Source of the DNA: Paraspadella gotoi
Lineage: Eukaryota > Chaetognatha
Direction: 5' to 3'
Assembly (NCBI GenBank): GCA_051294375.1
Contig: CM119267.1
Coordinates: 23,313,486 to 23,377,485 of the forward strand
Length of the DNA stretch: 64,000 nucleotides
Positions 12,690-22,830 of this stretch are shown here, in pieces. How positions within the stretch are numbered: the first letter of the stretch is position 1; each line of letters opens with the position of its first letter. The notes below the pieces were generated by a model. That model was given only the letters and a program-made list of their open reading frames with translations, was not told the DNA's origin and made no database searches. Made by a program: the position numbers and the translations under genes.

Positions 12690-13175
12690 ATGTCCGAATC
12701 CGAACGGGTCGATGCCCGCCTTAACAAGATCGCAAATTACGAGGCTTTTCTCAACGAGAGGCTCAAGCGCGACCTCCTTCGCGTCCACCAACGACGCGAC
12801 GAGGTCTGGGAGGAGCAAGCCGAATACCTCAAGCTCAAGACGGTCGTCGAACGCGTCAAGTCTTCCCCGAGCGTCGCCCGCGACGGACTCAAGTCCCGCG
12901 TCGATCTCGGCTGCAACTTTTATGCGGAGGCTCGCGTGGACGACCCTTCGAGGATCTTCGTCGACGTCGGGCTCGGGTATCACGTGGAACTGACCCTCGA
13001 CGAGGCGACTAAGGTCATCGACGAGAGAGTGGAAGCGCTCAACTCCCGCGCCGAAGCTTTAACCAAGAGCGCCAATCAGATCAAAGCGCAGATTAGGATC
13101 GTCGTGGAGGGAATCCGAGAGTTGTCCAACATTTCTCGAGAAGATGCGGAAAAGTACAGGGACGTTTGGGCCTGA
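12690..13175 (+). CDS. UXT: UXT, prefoldin-alpha-like chaperone subunit
   Basis: UXT is a small alpha-type prefoldin-like protein of the R2TP/prefoldin-like (URI1) complex and also a transcription cofactor. This intact 161-residue single-exon frame matches its length and signatures. Residues near 17-40 (NYEAFLNERLKRDLLRVHQRRD) form the first coiled coil. SRVDLGCNFYAEA and DPSRIFVDVGLGYHVELTLDEA form the beta-hairpin core. A second coiled coil runs through SANQIKAQIR to IRELSNI. The start at 12690 gives a normal family N-terminus. Only 30 bp separate it from the MRPL52 stop, with no AG dinucleotide between them, so its mRNA must begin inside MRPL52 or be dicistronic. Confidence 0.93.
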   Translation: MSESERVDARLNKIANYEAFLNERLKRDLLRVHQRRDEVWEEQAEYLKLKTVVERVKSSPSVARDGLKSRVDLGCNFYAEARVDDPSRIFVDVGLGYHVELTLDEATKVIDERVEALNSRAEALTKSANQIKAQIRIVVEGIRELSNISREDAEKYRDVWA

Positions 13176-13456
13176 GATAAAGAAAGAGATCTCTCTGCTC
13201 GTGTGAAAGTGTTTTACATGTTTTCATGTCTTTAAATATATTGATGCCATTTTTGTTTATTATAAGTTGATATTCGTATATAAAAGAACAAAGGAGTTGT
13301 AAAGAATAGCAATTAATCAAAGGTAAAGTTAAAAAGGATCCCAACTCATCATCGCCTTCTTTAAAACTCCGGTTTGTCGTTTTTCGATTTGGTTTGTTTT
13401 TGTTTCTCTTCCGCGCAAAAAGAATACCAAAGACAAAAAACCCTCGGAAGACCGAA

Positions 13457-16303
13457 ATGACGCAATCGTCTCCCGCCCCGCGCGTTCTCGTCGCCTCCAG
13501 CCTCGCGGAAAAACTCTCTATCACTTCCTTAGACAACTTTGAGCGGGGCCTCGACGGTCCGCGACCGGTCCACGCTTTGATCGGCGTTCCCGGCGACGCT
13601 GAGTCCGGCGCCCCCATCCTCGTGCTAAACGCTTGTCGACTTCATGATCCCGACATGGGCTTCTGCGAAGTAGAACCTTGTAAGGATTCATTTAAAATAA
13701 TTATAATATTTTTTCCTTCCACCAAGTAAAATAATTTTCCTCCACTTTCCTCTTTTTGTTCTAATAGGCGTCAATCTCATTCTCGCCGACATCGATTCTC
13801 ATCTTTCCGGCGGAGTCTCGGTTGTCGGTCTCCTTCACTACAACGGGTCTATAGGAGGGTATGTTTGTCTAAGATAAGCATATAACTAGGTACCAAGAGG
13901 TTCAGTGTAAACAGAAGAATTCTCGCTTACTATGTAAACTGTCCTTAATATAAGTATATATGAAAATAGACACATTTAGATTTAATACTGCAATATGTAA
14001 ATGAGATTGAGAGATTCAATTTCATTTAAGATCATATTAAATAATCATCTCTTACAGCTCTGCAACAATGAACAAAAATTGAAAATAATATGTATAATAT
14101 GTACAATAAGTATTCCCCGATCTAATACTTAAGGGAGTGGTCTTTTCATACAATTGAAACATTCTTTGAAATATTTTCCACTTCATTGATAGGGAAGCCA
14201 GGTACTCTGGGAGTTAATAAACGAGACTGTGAAAGAGTCTTGATTGAAAGCTTGCAGGGACCTGCTATGTCATTATCTTGTAAGAGTGATGGAGGCCTTA
14301 AACCACCAAAGCCTGTCCAAAGTCAGGGGCAAGATAGCTTATTTATTAAATGATTGGATAATTTTTATATTGGTTGTACCAATTTCATGTAATATCTAAA
14401 TAATTTATCCTTTGCTCACCCAGCAACATTCCCGAAGACGTCCTCCACATCTTCGACCCCTACGATTCGAAGATGCCGCGAGACCGCGACTATGTACAGC
14501 TGTCGCTGGCGCCGTCTCAGTCTGACGCCGTCGGTTACGAAATCGCAGAATGTCACGTCTTTCGAATCGGAGACGAGGATCAGGAGAAAACGACTTTTTC
14601 CGTCGTCGACGATCCGTTGGACGATTTGCTTCTCTTTCGCGTCCGCGCTTCTTTCCCGCTCAACTTGGAGATTCCCGAAGATGACGAGCAAATAATCGGC
14701 GGGGCGATCGAGCGACTTTTGACGCGACTCTCCATGAGATCCCCCGCCTTTGCCCTCGAGAGCAGCGCCGCCGATTTAATCCTCGCCCGCGGCGTCGTCT
14801 TCAACGCCGAGGGAGAAGATCTCCGCGACGCCGGTGACGTGCGCGACTTCGCCGAAGCGGCGATGGCGCAAAGCGACGTCGACGAAGGATTCGCCATCGT
14901 CGCCTCCGCCGAAGATGAAAGAAAGAAGAGGAAGAAGCGAGCTAAGAAATCCGCGACGATTAAAGGCCCCAAATCTGCCATCTGCTTCAGATTCTTCGAA
15001 CGCATCACCGGCGACGAGGCCCTCGAGCCTTTCCCATCCCACAGCCCCGTAATTCGCCTTACGCCCAAAGAATTCGTCTCTGTCAAGACTATCCTTTCGT
15101 TGGAAGCGCTGGCCGTCGCGCGTTCGGGAGATTCCCGCGAGGCGCTCCTCGATCGCTTCCTCCAAGGCCTCGAGCGGCAGATCGTGAGCTGCGGAGAGTG
15201 GCTCAAGTCGAGACTCTACGCCGTTGTGAAAGCGTCGGCGCCTCGTCGCTTTGAATCATTTCACGCTCTGCCTGAAACTGCCGGACATTTCGTCTCCATT
15301 GTCGTCCCCATTGGCGCAGAGGACAATGACGATGACATGGAAGAAGAAGATAAGAACATCCGGCGCCGATTAGCTTATTATTTTTTCTTGCCGCCGGATC
15401 GACCGCTCTTTCGAGAAGGAAACGCGTACGTCTTCGCCGAAGAAGCCGCGAGCTCGCCTTATTTGAGAAACGTTCACTTGGGCCTGAAGCGGCCGTTACC
15501 CAATGCGGCGGAGGCGGCCGTGGCGACGGTTCAGGGGAACTACGTTTATCATCATTACTTGCAGGTAGAGAGGAAAGAGGTTTCACTTTTTCTCTATTGG
15601 TGGCGTTGTTGTATTTATCAATTCGTAACATCACAATGACTGTTATCAGGTACTTTTTGTCGCCCGACTTATTTTTTTGTAATATTACTTCAGGATCGCA
15701 TGTCCGACGATGGATGGGGTTGCGCCTATCGATCTCTTCAGACGATCGTTTCGTGGTTCCGTCTTCAAGGTTACACCTCCCGTGCCACGCCCACCCACAC
15801 GGAAATTCAACAGACGCTCGTCGATCTCGACGACAAGCCTCCGTCGTTCGTCGGTTCGAAGAAGTGGATCGGTTCAATGGAGGTTTGTCGCTAATTCATA
15901 TTTTTGTAATTGTTTACATTTAGTAAATCTAAATTGGATTTGAAATTATCTCCAGGTAAGCTACTGTCTTGACCATCTCGCCGGCGTCACCTCCCGCATC
16001 CTTAGCGTGAGCTCCGGTGCCGCTTTGGCGGACAAGGCGCGCGAGCTGCTCGACCACTTTCGATCGGAAGGCACGCCGGTGATGATCGGTGGCGGCGTCC
16101 TGGCGCACACGATCCTCGGCGTCGCCTTCGACGACGTCGGCGGCGAAGTCAAGTTTCTCGTTCTCGATCCACACTACACCGGCGCCGAAGACCTCAAGAT
16201 CATCCAGGACAAAGGCTGGTGCGGTTGGAAGCCATCCTCGTTTTGGGACAAGAACGCCTTCTACAATCTGTGTTTGCCGCAACGACCGAGGGGAATCTAT
16301 TGA
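13457..16303 (+). CDS. UFSP2: UFM1-specific protease 2
   Basis: UFSP2 is the cysteine protease that matures the ubiquitin-like modifier UFM1 and removes it from targets at the ER. Five exons: 13457-13679, 13768-13858, 14424-15564, 15694-15882, 15956-16303, totalling 1,992 nt (663 aa; human 469). The catalytic residues are intact: the tyrosine in YHHYLQ, the nucleophile Cys495 in [12 protein letters not shown], and Asp619 and His621 in [30 protein letters not shown] and [10 protein letters not shown] are further family blocks. The extra length is in the N-terminal half, which includes an acidic loop (residues near 405-420) and a K/R-rich stretch encoded around 14920-14960. The start at 13457 is the first ATG after an upstream in-frame basic stretch that lacks ATG. 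Confidence 0.95.
13859..14423 (+). other. UFSP2 intron 2 with repeat insertions
   Basis: A 565-bp intron, long for this gene. Its distal part (14254-14391) is a dispersed repeat also present inverted at 37.4 kb. Bases near 13990-14035 resemble a segment at 59.43-59.47 kb. Confidence 0.7.
14254..14391 (+). repeat. Dispersed ~135-bp repeat, copy A
   Basis: Nearly identical to the reverse complement of 37354-37490. Shared blocks include cagggacctgctatgtcat, gaggccttaaaccaccaaag and caggggcaagatagctta. No coding frame or obvious termini; probably a mobile-element fragment. Confidence 0.8.
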
Positions 16304-16416
16304 AGAGTGAAGACGAATCTTACGTGTTGATGTTGATGCTGAAGATTCCGTATGTTGCAGATGATGTTAGGAAAAAGACATTGTTTCATTGATCTTAAGT
16401 CCTAGCGTTTCAAATT

Positions 16417-16422
16417 AATAAA
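16417..16422 (+). terminator. Polyadenylation signal (UFSP2)
   Basis: AATAAA lies 114 bp after the UFSP2 stop and 95 bp before the EEF1E1 start. Confidence 0.45.
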
Positions 16423-16516
16423 AACTAGTCACCGTTTAATGGAAAATAAAGCCTGTTAATGCTTAATCATTGTTGTCATAATTTTTTTAAAAAATGATAA
16501 AACGACAGATAGAAAA

Positions 16517-16978
16517 ATGGACGAGATTGAGTCTCTAGTCGCTGATATGCTCAAGGTCCAAATTGAGTCACCAAAAAACCTCGTCACCAATTCCTTCTCG
16601 GCATGGAGCTTTCGACACCGCCTCCAACGTCTCGCCTTGGACGCCGGTCGGGCAGACCTGATTCCATCAACGCCCGAGGAAGAGGCCCTCGTTCGCCAGT
16701 GGCTCAAGACGTCCATCACGGATCCTCCGACGTGCGAGTTGGCGGAGATCCTCGACGCTTTCCTCGCCGACAGAGTCTTTCTCGTCGGGCATCGACTCAC
16801 TCTCGCCGATCTCGCCCTCCTCGTCGTCGTCGGGCCGCGAATCACGGCCGCTTCCTTTGCGGAGAAGGAAAGACTGACCAACTTATCGAGATGGTTCGTC
16901 CACGCGAGAGGGGCGTTGCCGAGGATGCCGGATTCGTTGGCTGGAGGAATATTTCTCCGGACCAGACTTTATGTTTGA
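16517..16978 (+). CDS. EEF1E1: AIMP3 / eEF1 epsilon-1 (multisynthetase complex scaffold)
   Basis: AIMP3 (p18) is a GST-like scaffold protein of the aminoacyl-tRNA synthetase complex that docks MetRS and EPRS. The 153-residue single-exon frame is slightly shorter than human (174). It has LIPSTPEEEALVRQWL leading into the GST C-terminal domain, then ILDAFLADRVFLVGHRLTLADLALL, the helical capping motif of the fold. It ends NLSRWFVHARG and FLRTRLYV, which match the conserved C-terminus. The N-terminal thioredoxin-like half is short and poorly conserved, as usual for this family. ATG at 16517 is the first in frame, 10 bases after a cgacag acceptor-like site. Confidence 0.88.
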   Translation: MDEIESLVADMLKVQIESPKNLVTNSFSAWSFRHRLQRLALDAGRADLIPSTPEEEALVRQWLKTSITDPPTCELAEILDAFLADRVFLVGHRLTLADLALLVVVGPRITAASFAEKERLTNLSRWFVHARGALPRMPDSLAGGIFLRTRLYV

Positions 16979-17082
16979 CAAGTTGGTGTCATTGCGTGTC
17001 GGGAACAAACTCTTGTTGAATCGCGGATCAACTTTTTGGAAATTCCCTGCGGATAAACTTTTGTGATTGATTGTCTTATTCA

Positions 17083-17088
17083 AATAAA
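17083..17088 (+). terminator. Polyadenylation signal (EEF1E1)
   Basis: AATAAA lies 104 bp downstream of the EEF1E1 stop. Confidence 0.45.
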
Positions 17089-17183
17089 GATTCATTGTAT
17101 TCATTAATTCGTTATTGATAATTATTTAATTGTTCATTACCCTGTTGGACAAACTCTCATTGAAATTTATTACTTATTATTAT

Positions 17184-17226
17184 TTCTCTCTCTCTTTTTC
17201 TCTTTCTCCCTCTCCCTTTTTCTTTT

Positions 17227-17268
<42 letters not shown>
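17184..17268. repeat. (CT)n microsatellite
   Basis: Pyrimidine tract, pure CT from about 17230 to 17268. It opens the repeat block between EEF1E1 and C15orf61. Confidence 0.9.
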
Positions 17269-17270
<2 letters not shown>

Positions 17271-17319
17271 TCATACATGCATTTGTTTGTTTTATTTATG
17301 ATGAATGACTCATCGCGTC

Positions 17320-18109
17320 AATGATTAGCATCATATTAATAAATGACTATCATCGCATCAATGAATGATTATCAGCGCATCAATGAATGATTATCATCGC
17401 ATCAATATTTGGTTATCATCACATCAATATTTGTTTATCATCGCATCAATATTTGGTTATCATCGCATCAATAATTGTTATCATCGCCTCAATTATTATT
17501 ACACCAATCAATTACTATTATATCAATCAATTATTATTACATTAATTATAATTACATCAATCAATTACTTATATCAATCAACCAATCATTTATTAATATA
17601 TCAATCAATTAATTACTATTACATAAATCAATCGAGAACAAAAGACGGAAAACCCTGCTCATCATTACTATTACATCAGTCAATCAATCAATTACTATTA
17701 TATCAATCAAACAATTTCTATTACATCAATCAATTATTATTNNNNNNNNNNNNNNNNNNTCAATCAATTATTATTACATCAATCAATTACTATTATATCG
17801 ATCAATTACTATTATATCAATTACTATTATATCAATAATTCGTAATCAATCTTTTTTTTCGTGGATTTTTTCATTAATNNNNNNNNNNATCGCATCAATA
17901 ATTGTTATCATCGCCTCAATTATTATTACACCAATCAATTACTATTATATCAATCAATTATTATTACATTAATTATAATTACATCAATCAATTACTTATA
18001 TCAATCAACCAATCATTTATTAATATATCAATCAATTAATTACTATTACATAAATCAATCGAGAACAAAAGACGGAAAACCCTGCTCATCATTACTATTN
18101 NNNNNNNNN
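17320..18109. repeat. Degenerate (atcatcgcatca)/(atcaatcaatta) array with three N gaps
   Basis: Short-period AT-rich repeats. Gaps of N lie at 17742-17759, 17879-17888 and 18100-18109. Bases 17462-17672 and 17889-18099 are identical over 211 bp (offset 427) and the second copy is bounded by gaps on both sides. No gene is present. Confidence 0.9.
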
Positions 18110-18123
18110 TAAGATTTTTTAAA

Positions 18124-18630
18124 ATGTTTTTAGCACAATGTAGAACGAGAGTTTGGACGAACCTCTTCGACCCGATGTGGATAGGTTTTATCGAGGGACT
18201 TTCTTATCGACTCTGTCCTCTCGCCTTCTCGCTCAGTAGCAAGCCAAAAGCCTCTACAGTCCTGACGTGCCACTTACGCCAGCGGGGCTACCCTCACTGG
18301 ACTTCGTATTCAGTCAAGTATCGGGACGTCCTCAACGATCAATGGGGTCACTCGCATTTTAACTGGCTCGTCGACGGCGTTAACTACCACGTGTTGCGGA
18401 CCGGGTGTTGGCCCTACATCAAGTATCACGTTTCCAAGAGAGCGCATCAAGACTTGAGCCTCGAGGATATTCTATTCCGCTGTTTGAAGCTTTTGAATTT
18501 GGGAATCCCGACTGTAGCCTACGGACTCGGGTGTTGGATGGTGATCTCGTGCGAGGAGAGAATTCAGACGGAGCAAGGTCCAGTCACGATCTACTTCGCG
18601 ATTCCAGAGGACAAAGGCGCCGTTAGTTAG
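18124..18630 (+). CDS. C15orf61: C15orf61-family protein (uncharacterised)
   Basis: An intact 168-residue single-exon frame matching the animal C15orf61 family, whose function is not established. Matching blocks are SKPKASTVLTCHLRQ, PHWTSYSVKYRDV-NDQWGHSHFNW, NYHVLRTGCWPYIKYH, LLNLGIPTVAYGLGCW and GPVTIYFAIPEDKGA. The N-terminus is basic and amphipathic, compatible with mitochondrial import, but this is inference. The ATG at 18124 lies 15 bases after an N gap, so a longer or spliced 5' end cannot be excluded; a tttttag follows the ATG directly. The next gene starts 45 bp after this stop. Confidence 0.88.
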   Translation: MFLAQCRTRVWTNLFDPMWIGFIEGLSYRLCPLAFSLSSKPKASTVLTCHLRQRGYPHWTSYSVKYRDVLNDQWGHSHFNWLVDGVNYHVLRTGCWPYIKYHVSKRAHQDLSLEDILFRCLKLLNLGIPTVAYGLGCWMVISCEERIQTEQGPVTIYFAIPEDKGAVS

Positions 18631-18675
18631 CGAAGGAGAACGGATATTTAGGGTAATTGCTAAGAATCTCTCGCG

Positions 18676-19665
18676 ATGGTTTTTTGGACGGCGGTCGGCG
18701 TCGTTTCTCTCACCGGCGCCATTATTCATCTCGCCCGTCGCTATTTTACCGGCGCTATTTGCAAAGATCGCTCCTCGTTGGCGGGAAAGACCGTGATCGT
18801 CACCGGCGCCAACTGCGGTATCGGAAAAGCCGTGACGCGTATCTTAGCGGAGCGCGACGCGCGCGTCATCTTGGCTTGCCGAAACACTACGACGGGCGCG
18901 GAGGCGGCGTCGGAGGTAGCGAAGGCCACCGGACACGACGCCACTCAGTTGGTCGTCAAGCACTTGGATCTGGCCTCCCTCGAGTCAGTCACCGCCTTTT
19001 GCGCGGACATCGTCGCCACGGAACCGCGAATCGATGTGATCGTCTGCAACGCCGGTTTGGCGTCTCTTCCGCAGCTGGTGCGCACCGTCGATGGGTTCGA
19101 GACGCAAATGGGCGTCAATCACTTGGGTCACGTCGCGCTCACTCAACGTCTACTCCCAGTTTTAAAGGCGTCGGCGCCGTCGAGAATCGTCGCCGTCTCT
19201 TCGGTTCTCTACAAGAATGGCAACGTCGACCCCAACTATCTCAACTATGAACAGAAGAAATACGACCCCAACACCGCCTACGCCGATTCCAAACTTGCCA
19301 CAATTCTCTACAACGCCGAACTCGGTCGTCGACTCGCCGACTCCCGCGTCAACGTCTTCAGCGCCTCGCCGGGAATCGTGTACACAAACTTGGGACGCTT
19401 TCGATCCTTCACAGTTCTTGAGAAAATCCTCGCCGTCCCCTTCGCTATCCTCTTCGTACGGACTCCTCATCAGGGCGCCCAGAACGTCATCCACTGCGCC
19501 ACGGAGCCTTCGCTGGAGGATCCCGCTGCGTCGGGAAAGTTTTATCGGGATTGCAGGGAAAAGGAGTTAGTGAAAGGTCATCAGGCCGAAGATCCCGAGT
19601 TGGCTCTGCGGGTGTACGAGGCGTCGTTGAAATTAGTCGGGATGGAACCGGACAAGAAAACTTAG
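18676..19665 (+). CDS. Short-chain dehydrogenase/reductase, RDH11-14 type
   Basis: A 329-residue membrane-anchored SDR of the retinol dehydrogenase 11/12/13/14 group, which interconverts retinal and retinol or related lipid carbonyls with NADP(H) at ER or mitochondrial membranes. The N-terminal 25 residues include a hydrophobic anchor (VFWTAVGVVSLTGAIIHLA). The cofactor motif TGANCGIG is at 43-50. ACRN follows at the end of beta-2, where the arginine favours NADP. NAG is at 125-127, GVNHLGH at 146-152, the catalytic serines at 175-176, and Tyr202-x3-Lys206 in YADSKLA. Length and motif order are normal and the gene is intronless here. The members of this group cannot be told apart by eye, so I give no symbol. 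Confidence 0.92.
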   Translation: MVFWTAVGVVSLTGAIIHLARRYFTGAICKDRSSLAGKTVIVTGANCGIGKAVTRILAERDARVILACRNTTTGAEAASEVAKATGHDATQLVVKHLDLASLESVTAFCADIVATEPRIDVIVCNAGLASLPQLVRTVDGFETQMGVNHLGHVALTQRLLPVLKASAPSRIVAVSSVLYKNGNVDPNYLNYEQKKYDPNTAYADSKLATILYNAELGRRLADSRVNVFSASPGIVYTNLGRFRSFTVLEKILAVPFAILFVRTPHQGAQNVIHCATEPSLEDPAASGKFYRDCREKELVKGHQAEDPELALRVYEASLKLVGMEPDKKT

Positions 19666-20090
19666 TGAAAATCGGGGAGCCCGGATATCGAAGGAGATTG
19701 GCCCCGCTGATTGGTCGGCGTAGTAGCGCCGACTTTCTTACAGTTTTTTCTTTTGTTTTTCTTTTGTTTTCCTTTCGTTTTTTCTCTGATAAACGTGTGA
19801 TCTACCGGACTAACCGTTTCAAAATACGATTCTTGGCGAGACGGACCGATGAATCTGTATTCAATTTTGGAATATTTTTTTTCCACTCTCGTTAAATCAA
19901 TTTACGTTATTGAAATATACATATTATACATACAATGCCTATTGAGACGATCTTCAATTACTCTGAGATTTAAATTCGATTTTTTCCCCCCCAAGCTTAA
20001 CCCGTGTAGTTCGGGATGTTCCCAACGGAAAAAATTATCAGTGGCTTCGAAATTTCTTAAACTCTTCAATCCCTCATATAAGAAAATAAT
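19666..20090. other. Intergenic
   Basis: AT-rich spacer between the RDH-like and C2H2-ePHD genes. It has a T-rich tract (19740-19790) and a C8 run near 19987. Nothing else recognised. Confidence 0.5.
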
Positions 20091-22830
20091 ATGGAGACGG
20101 ACGCGCCCCTCAAGTCGGACTCTCGTCCTCTCTCCTCGGCCTCCTCCGCCGAGTCCCTCAATTCTCTCAAACCCAAGTCGCCCTCCTCCATCGTCGCCTC
20201 TTGCCCGACTTGCGGCAAGAGCTTCTGCAGCGTCGGCGCCCTCAAGCGTCACAATATCAGCATCCACCTCAAGAACGAGATTTTTCCCTGCAACGTCGCC
20301 GGATGCGGAAAGACTTTCTTGCTGAAGGAATATCTCAAGAAGCACCTCCGTCGCTTTCACAAACTTCCTCCCATGTTTCCGCGGAAACGGAAGAGCACCT
20401 CCGATCTGAAGGCGTTGAAGACGTCGGCGAAGGGCATGGCCGGAGGCGTCTCGGCGCCGGAAAAGGGACTCGACATCTCCGGTGAATCTCCCGATCAAAC
20501 TTCCTCTGGCCAAAGCTCCGCTCCGCCGCAGTTGAAAACCTTCGCCGAATCTCTATCCCGCTCGGAGAGATCCGCGCCCGATTCAGCCTCTCCGTTCCCT
20601 GCGCGACCTTCGAAACCTCTCGCCAGGAAAAAGTCTTCCTCGTCGACGAAGACTGTCCGCATCTCGGCCGACGAAAGCGTCGGGGGTGAGAGCGACGGGC
20701 CCCTTTCCGACGCCGCCTCGTCATCTTCCAGTCCGGAAAAACCCGGCGCCGGTCTCGGTATCGCCGGAAAGGGCAAACGCCGCAAGCAGAAGAAGGCGCT
20801 GGTCGAAGGATGGGTGGATCCGGATGAACTCGGCGACGATTACTGGTTGCCCGGCGCCGCAAAGAAAGTCAAGATTGCCGAAAAGAAAAAAGGTGGGGAA
20901 ACTGTAACGCCGGAGGCGGTGGCCGCCGCCGCTGCCGCGGCGACTGCGGCGCTCAACGCCATGACGGCTGCGTCGGTAGCATCGGCAGCACCGGCAGCAC
21001 CAGCACTGAAAAAGAAGACAATCGAGGAAAAACCAGTTGTTGACGGCGTAAAAGTTGAGACGAACCTCATTACGCCGGCGCGAAAATCCTCGGGCAAGTC
21101 CCCCATTACGGTTGCCGGAAAGTCAATACCGATGTCGGTCGGCAAGCCCGCTCTGACGCCATCGGGCAAGTCCGTCGCTCCGCCGTCGGCTAAGTCCGCT
21201 CCGACGCCCGCCGGAAAGTCCTCCCCGACGCCCGGCAAAAAATCTAGTGACGCCTCCCTTCAGAAATTAAAAAAGATTCGTTCCAAAACTCTGGCCGATC
21301 GAAAGGAGCTTTCGAGGGAAAGCCGATTCAGTCCCGCGATCGACCGGAAGAGCGCCACCGATTCCCCGACGCCGTCTTCCTCCGGCGCCGGACAATCGAG
21401 CAAATCCGTCAAGGGGCCGGTGATTCGAGTTAGAGGCGATTCCGTCGATATCGTGAACAACCCGGAGGCGGCGTCGCAGGTTAGTGTGATGGATTGATTG
21501 ATTTATTGATTCGAGTGCGTTATTGATTCTGTTGATTTATTGATTCTGTTGATTTATTGATTCTATTGATTTATTGATCCTCGTCGAATTTTCCTCGACG
21601 ATCCTTATGCTTTTAAAAATTTGTTGTCTTTTCAATTTAATTACCTTAATTAATTTTTGTTATTGTTATTAGAAAAAATCGGTGATCATTATCTTATTAA
21701 CACGCAACCTCGGTCAAACCACATGACCTTACCAACCTTACCTCGCTCAATTCCCCCAACTTATTTATGGTCAAAACGGTTGACCTTTATGGTCAAACGT
21801 TGACCTTTGTAAATACCATTGTAATAGACTTAGTATCTGAGCATTTTGACTGTTATTGTTTATAACCTTGTTGAAGAATAAATCATTCTTGATCTGAAAC
21901 TTGTATCGTCCATAATCTCTCCCATTCCCTCAAGGTGATCAACGGTTGTAAGCCGGCTAAGTGCCGCTACTACGCCGGCCCTTACGTCAACGAAAAGATC
22001 GCCAAGGGCTTCTACAATCGCCCGCCGACGCATTTCGTCCTCAATTACGAGGACACCCACAACTGGCGCTGCATGCTCTGCGGCCACGGCAACTTCTTCG
22101 ACGATCTCGGCCAACTCTTCGGTCCGTTCCACGTGGCCGAGTCCAAACTCGACGCCATCTTCGCCGAGTCTCTCGTCAGCCTCTGCCGAGAGTCGATGGC
22201 TTCGATGTCGGAGGCGGCGGTGCTGTCGCCGAGGCGGAGCAGGATCGTGGCCGGAACCAAGGGGCCGGTGCAGGTCAGGATGTAGTATCCGCTTTTTTTT
22301 TCTTTTCTATTTTCCTTTTTCTTTTCTTTTCTCTTCTCTTCTTTTGTCACTTCTTATCTTTATCCATTTTCTTCTCTTTTCTGTTTTCTTTTCTTTTCTT
22401 CATTAATCTCCTTTTCCTCCAGGGATCCAAATCCCCCACCCGATCCGCCATCACCTCCTCCGGCAACATCGCTCAAGAGACGGACGACTCTGTGGCCGTG
22501 ACTAACCCCGACCCTGAGCCTTTCGAGATTTGGCTTCACGAATCTTGCGTAGTTTGGTCGGTAGGCGTCTACATGGTGGAAGGCAAGCTCTATGGGCTGG
22601 AGGAGGCGCTAAATCTGGCGGCCGAGACCAAGTGCTCCTTTTGCCTGGAGTTGGGCGCCTCGCTCGGCTGCTTCAAGAGCTGCAACAGCAACTATCACTT
22701 TCACTGCGCCAGGAAAAACTGCTGTCAATTTAACGAGGAAACTTTTACCATTCGATGTCCGAAGCACGCCGAGTCGAGGTCGACGGTCCTGACGGCGTCA
22801 AAGGAGAACGTCGCCGTCGTGGCTCATTAA
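20091..22830 (+). CDS. C2H2 zinc finger plus extended PHD protein (RAI1/TCF20-like C-terminus)
   Basis: Three exons: 20091-21479, 21935-22273, 22423-22830, summing to 2,136 nt (711 aa). Two C2H2 fingers lie near the N-terminus (C38, C41, H54, H59 and C67, C72, H85, H90), the second with a CxxxxC spacing. A long Ser/Pro/Lys-rich disordered region follows, with a run of about ten alanines near residue 290 and repeated SGKS/AGKS motifs (residues 330-390). The C-terminal 200 residues form an extended PHD. The pre-PHD is WRCMLCGHGNFFDDL then LFGPFHV (Cys509, Cys512). The second half has WLHESCVVWSVGVYMVEGKLYGL, KCSFCLELGASLGC, YHFHC and IRCPKH. This ePHD most resembles that of vertebrate TCF20 and RAI1, nucleosome-associated transcription regulators. 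Those proteins lack this N-terminal finger pair as far as I recall, so orthology is uncertain. Confidence 0.85.
21480..21934 (+). repeat. Intron with 17-bp tandem repeat
   Basis: Intron 1 of the C2H2-ePHD gene. Bases 21490-21585 hold several copies of a ttgatttattgattctg unit. TGACCTTT motifs recur at 21780-21815. Confidence 0.6.

Noticed and set aside
17320-18109. CRISPR-like regular repeats
   Set aside because: Short degenerate AT-rich units without unique spacers in a eukaryotic setting; simple repeat with assembly gaps.
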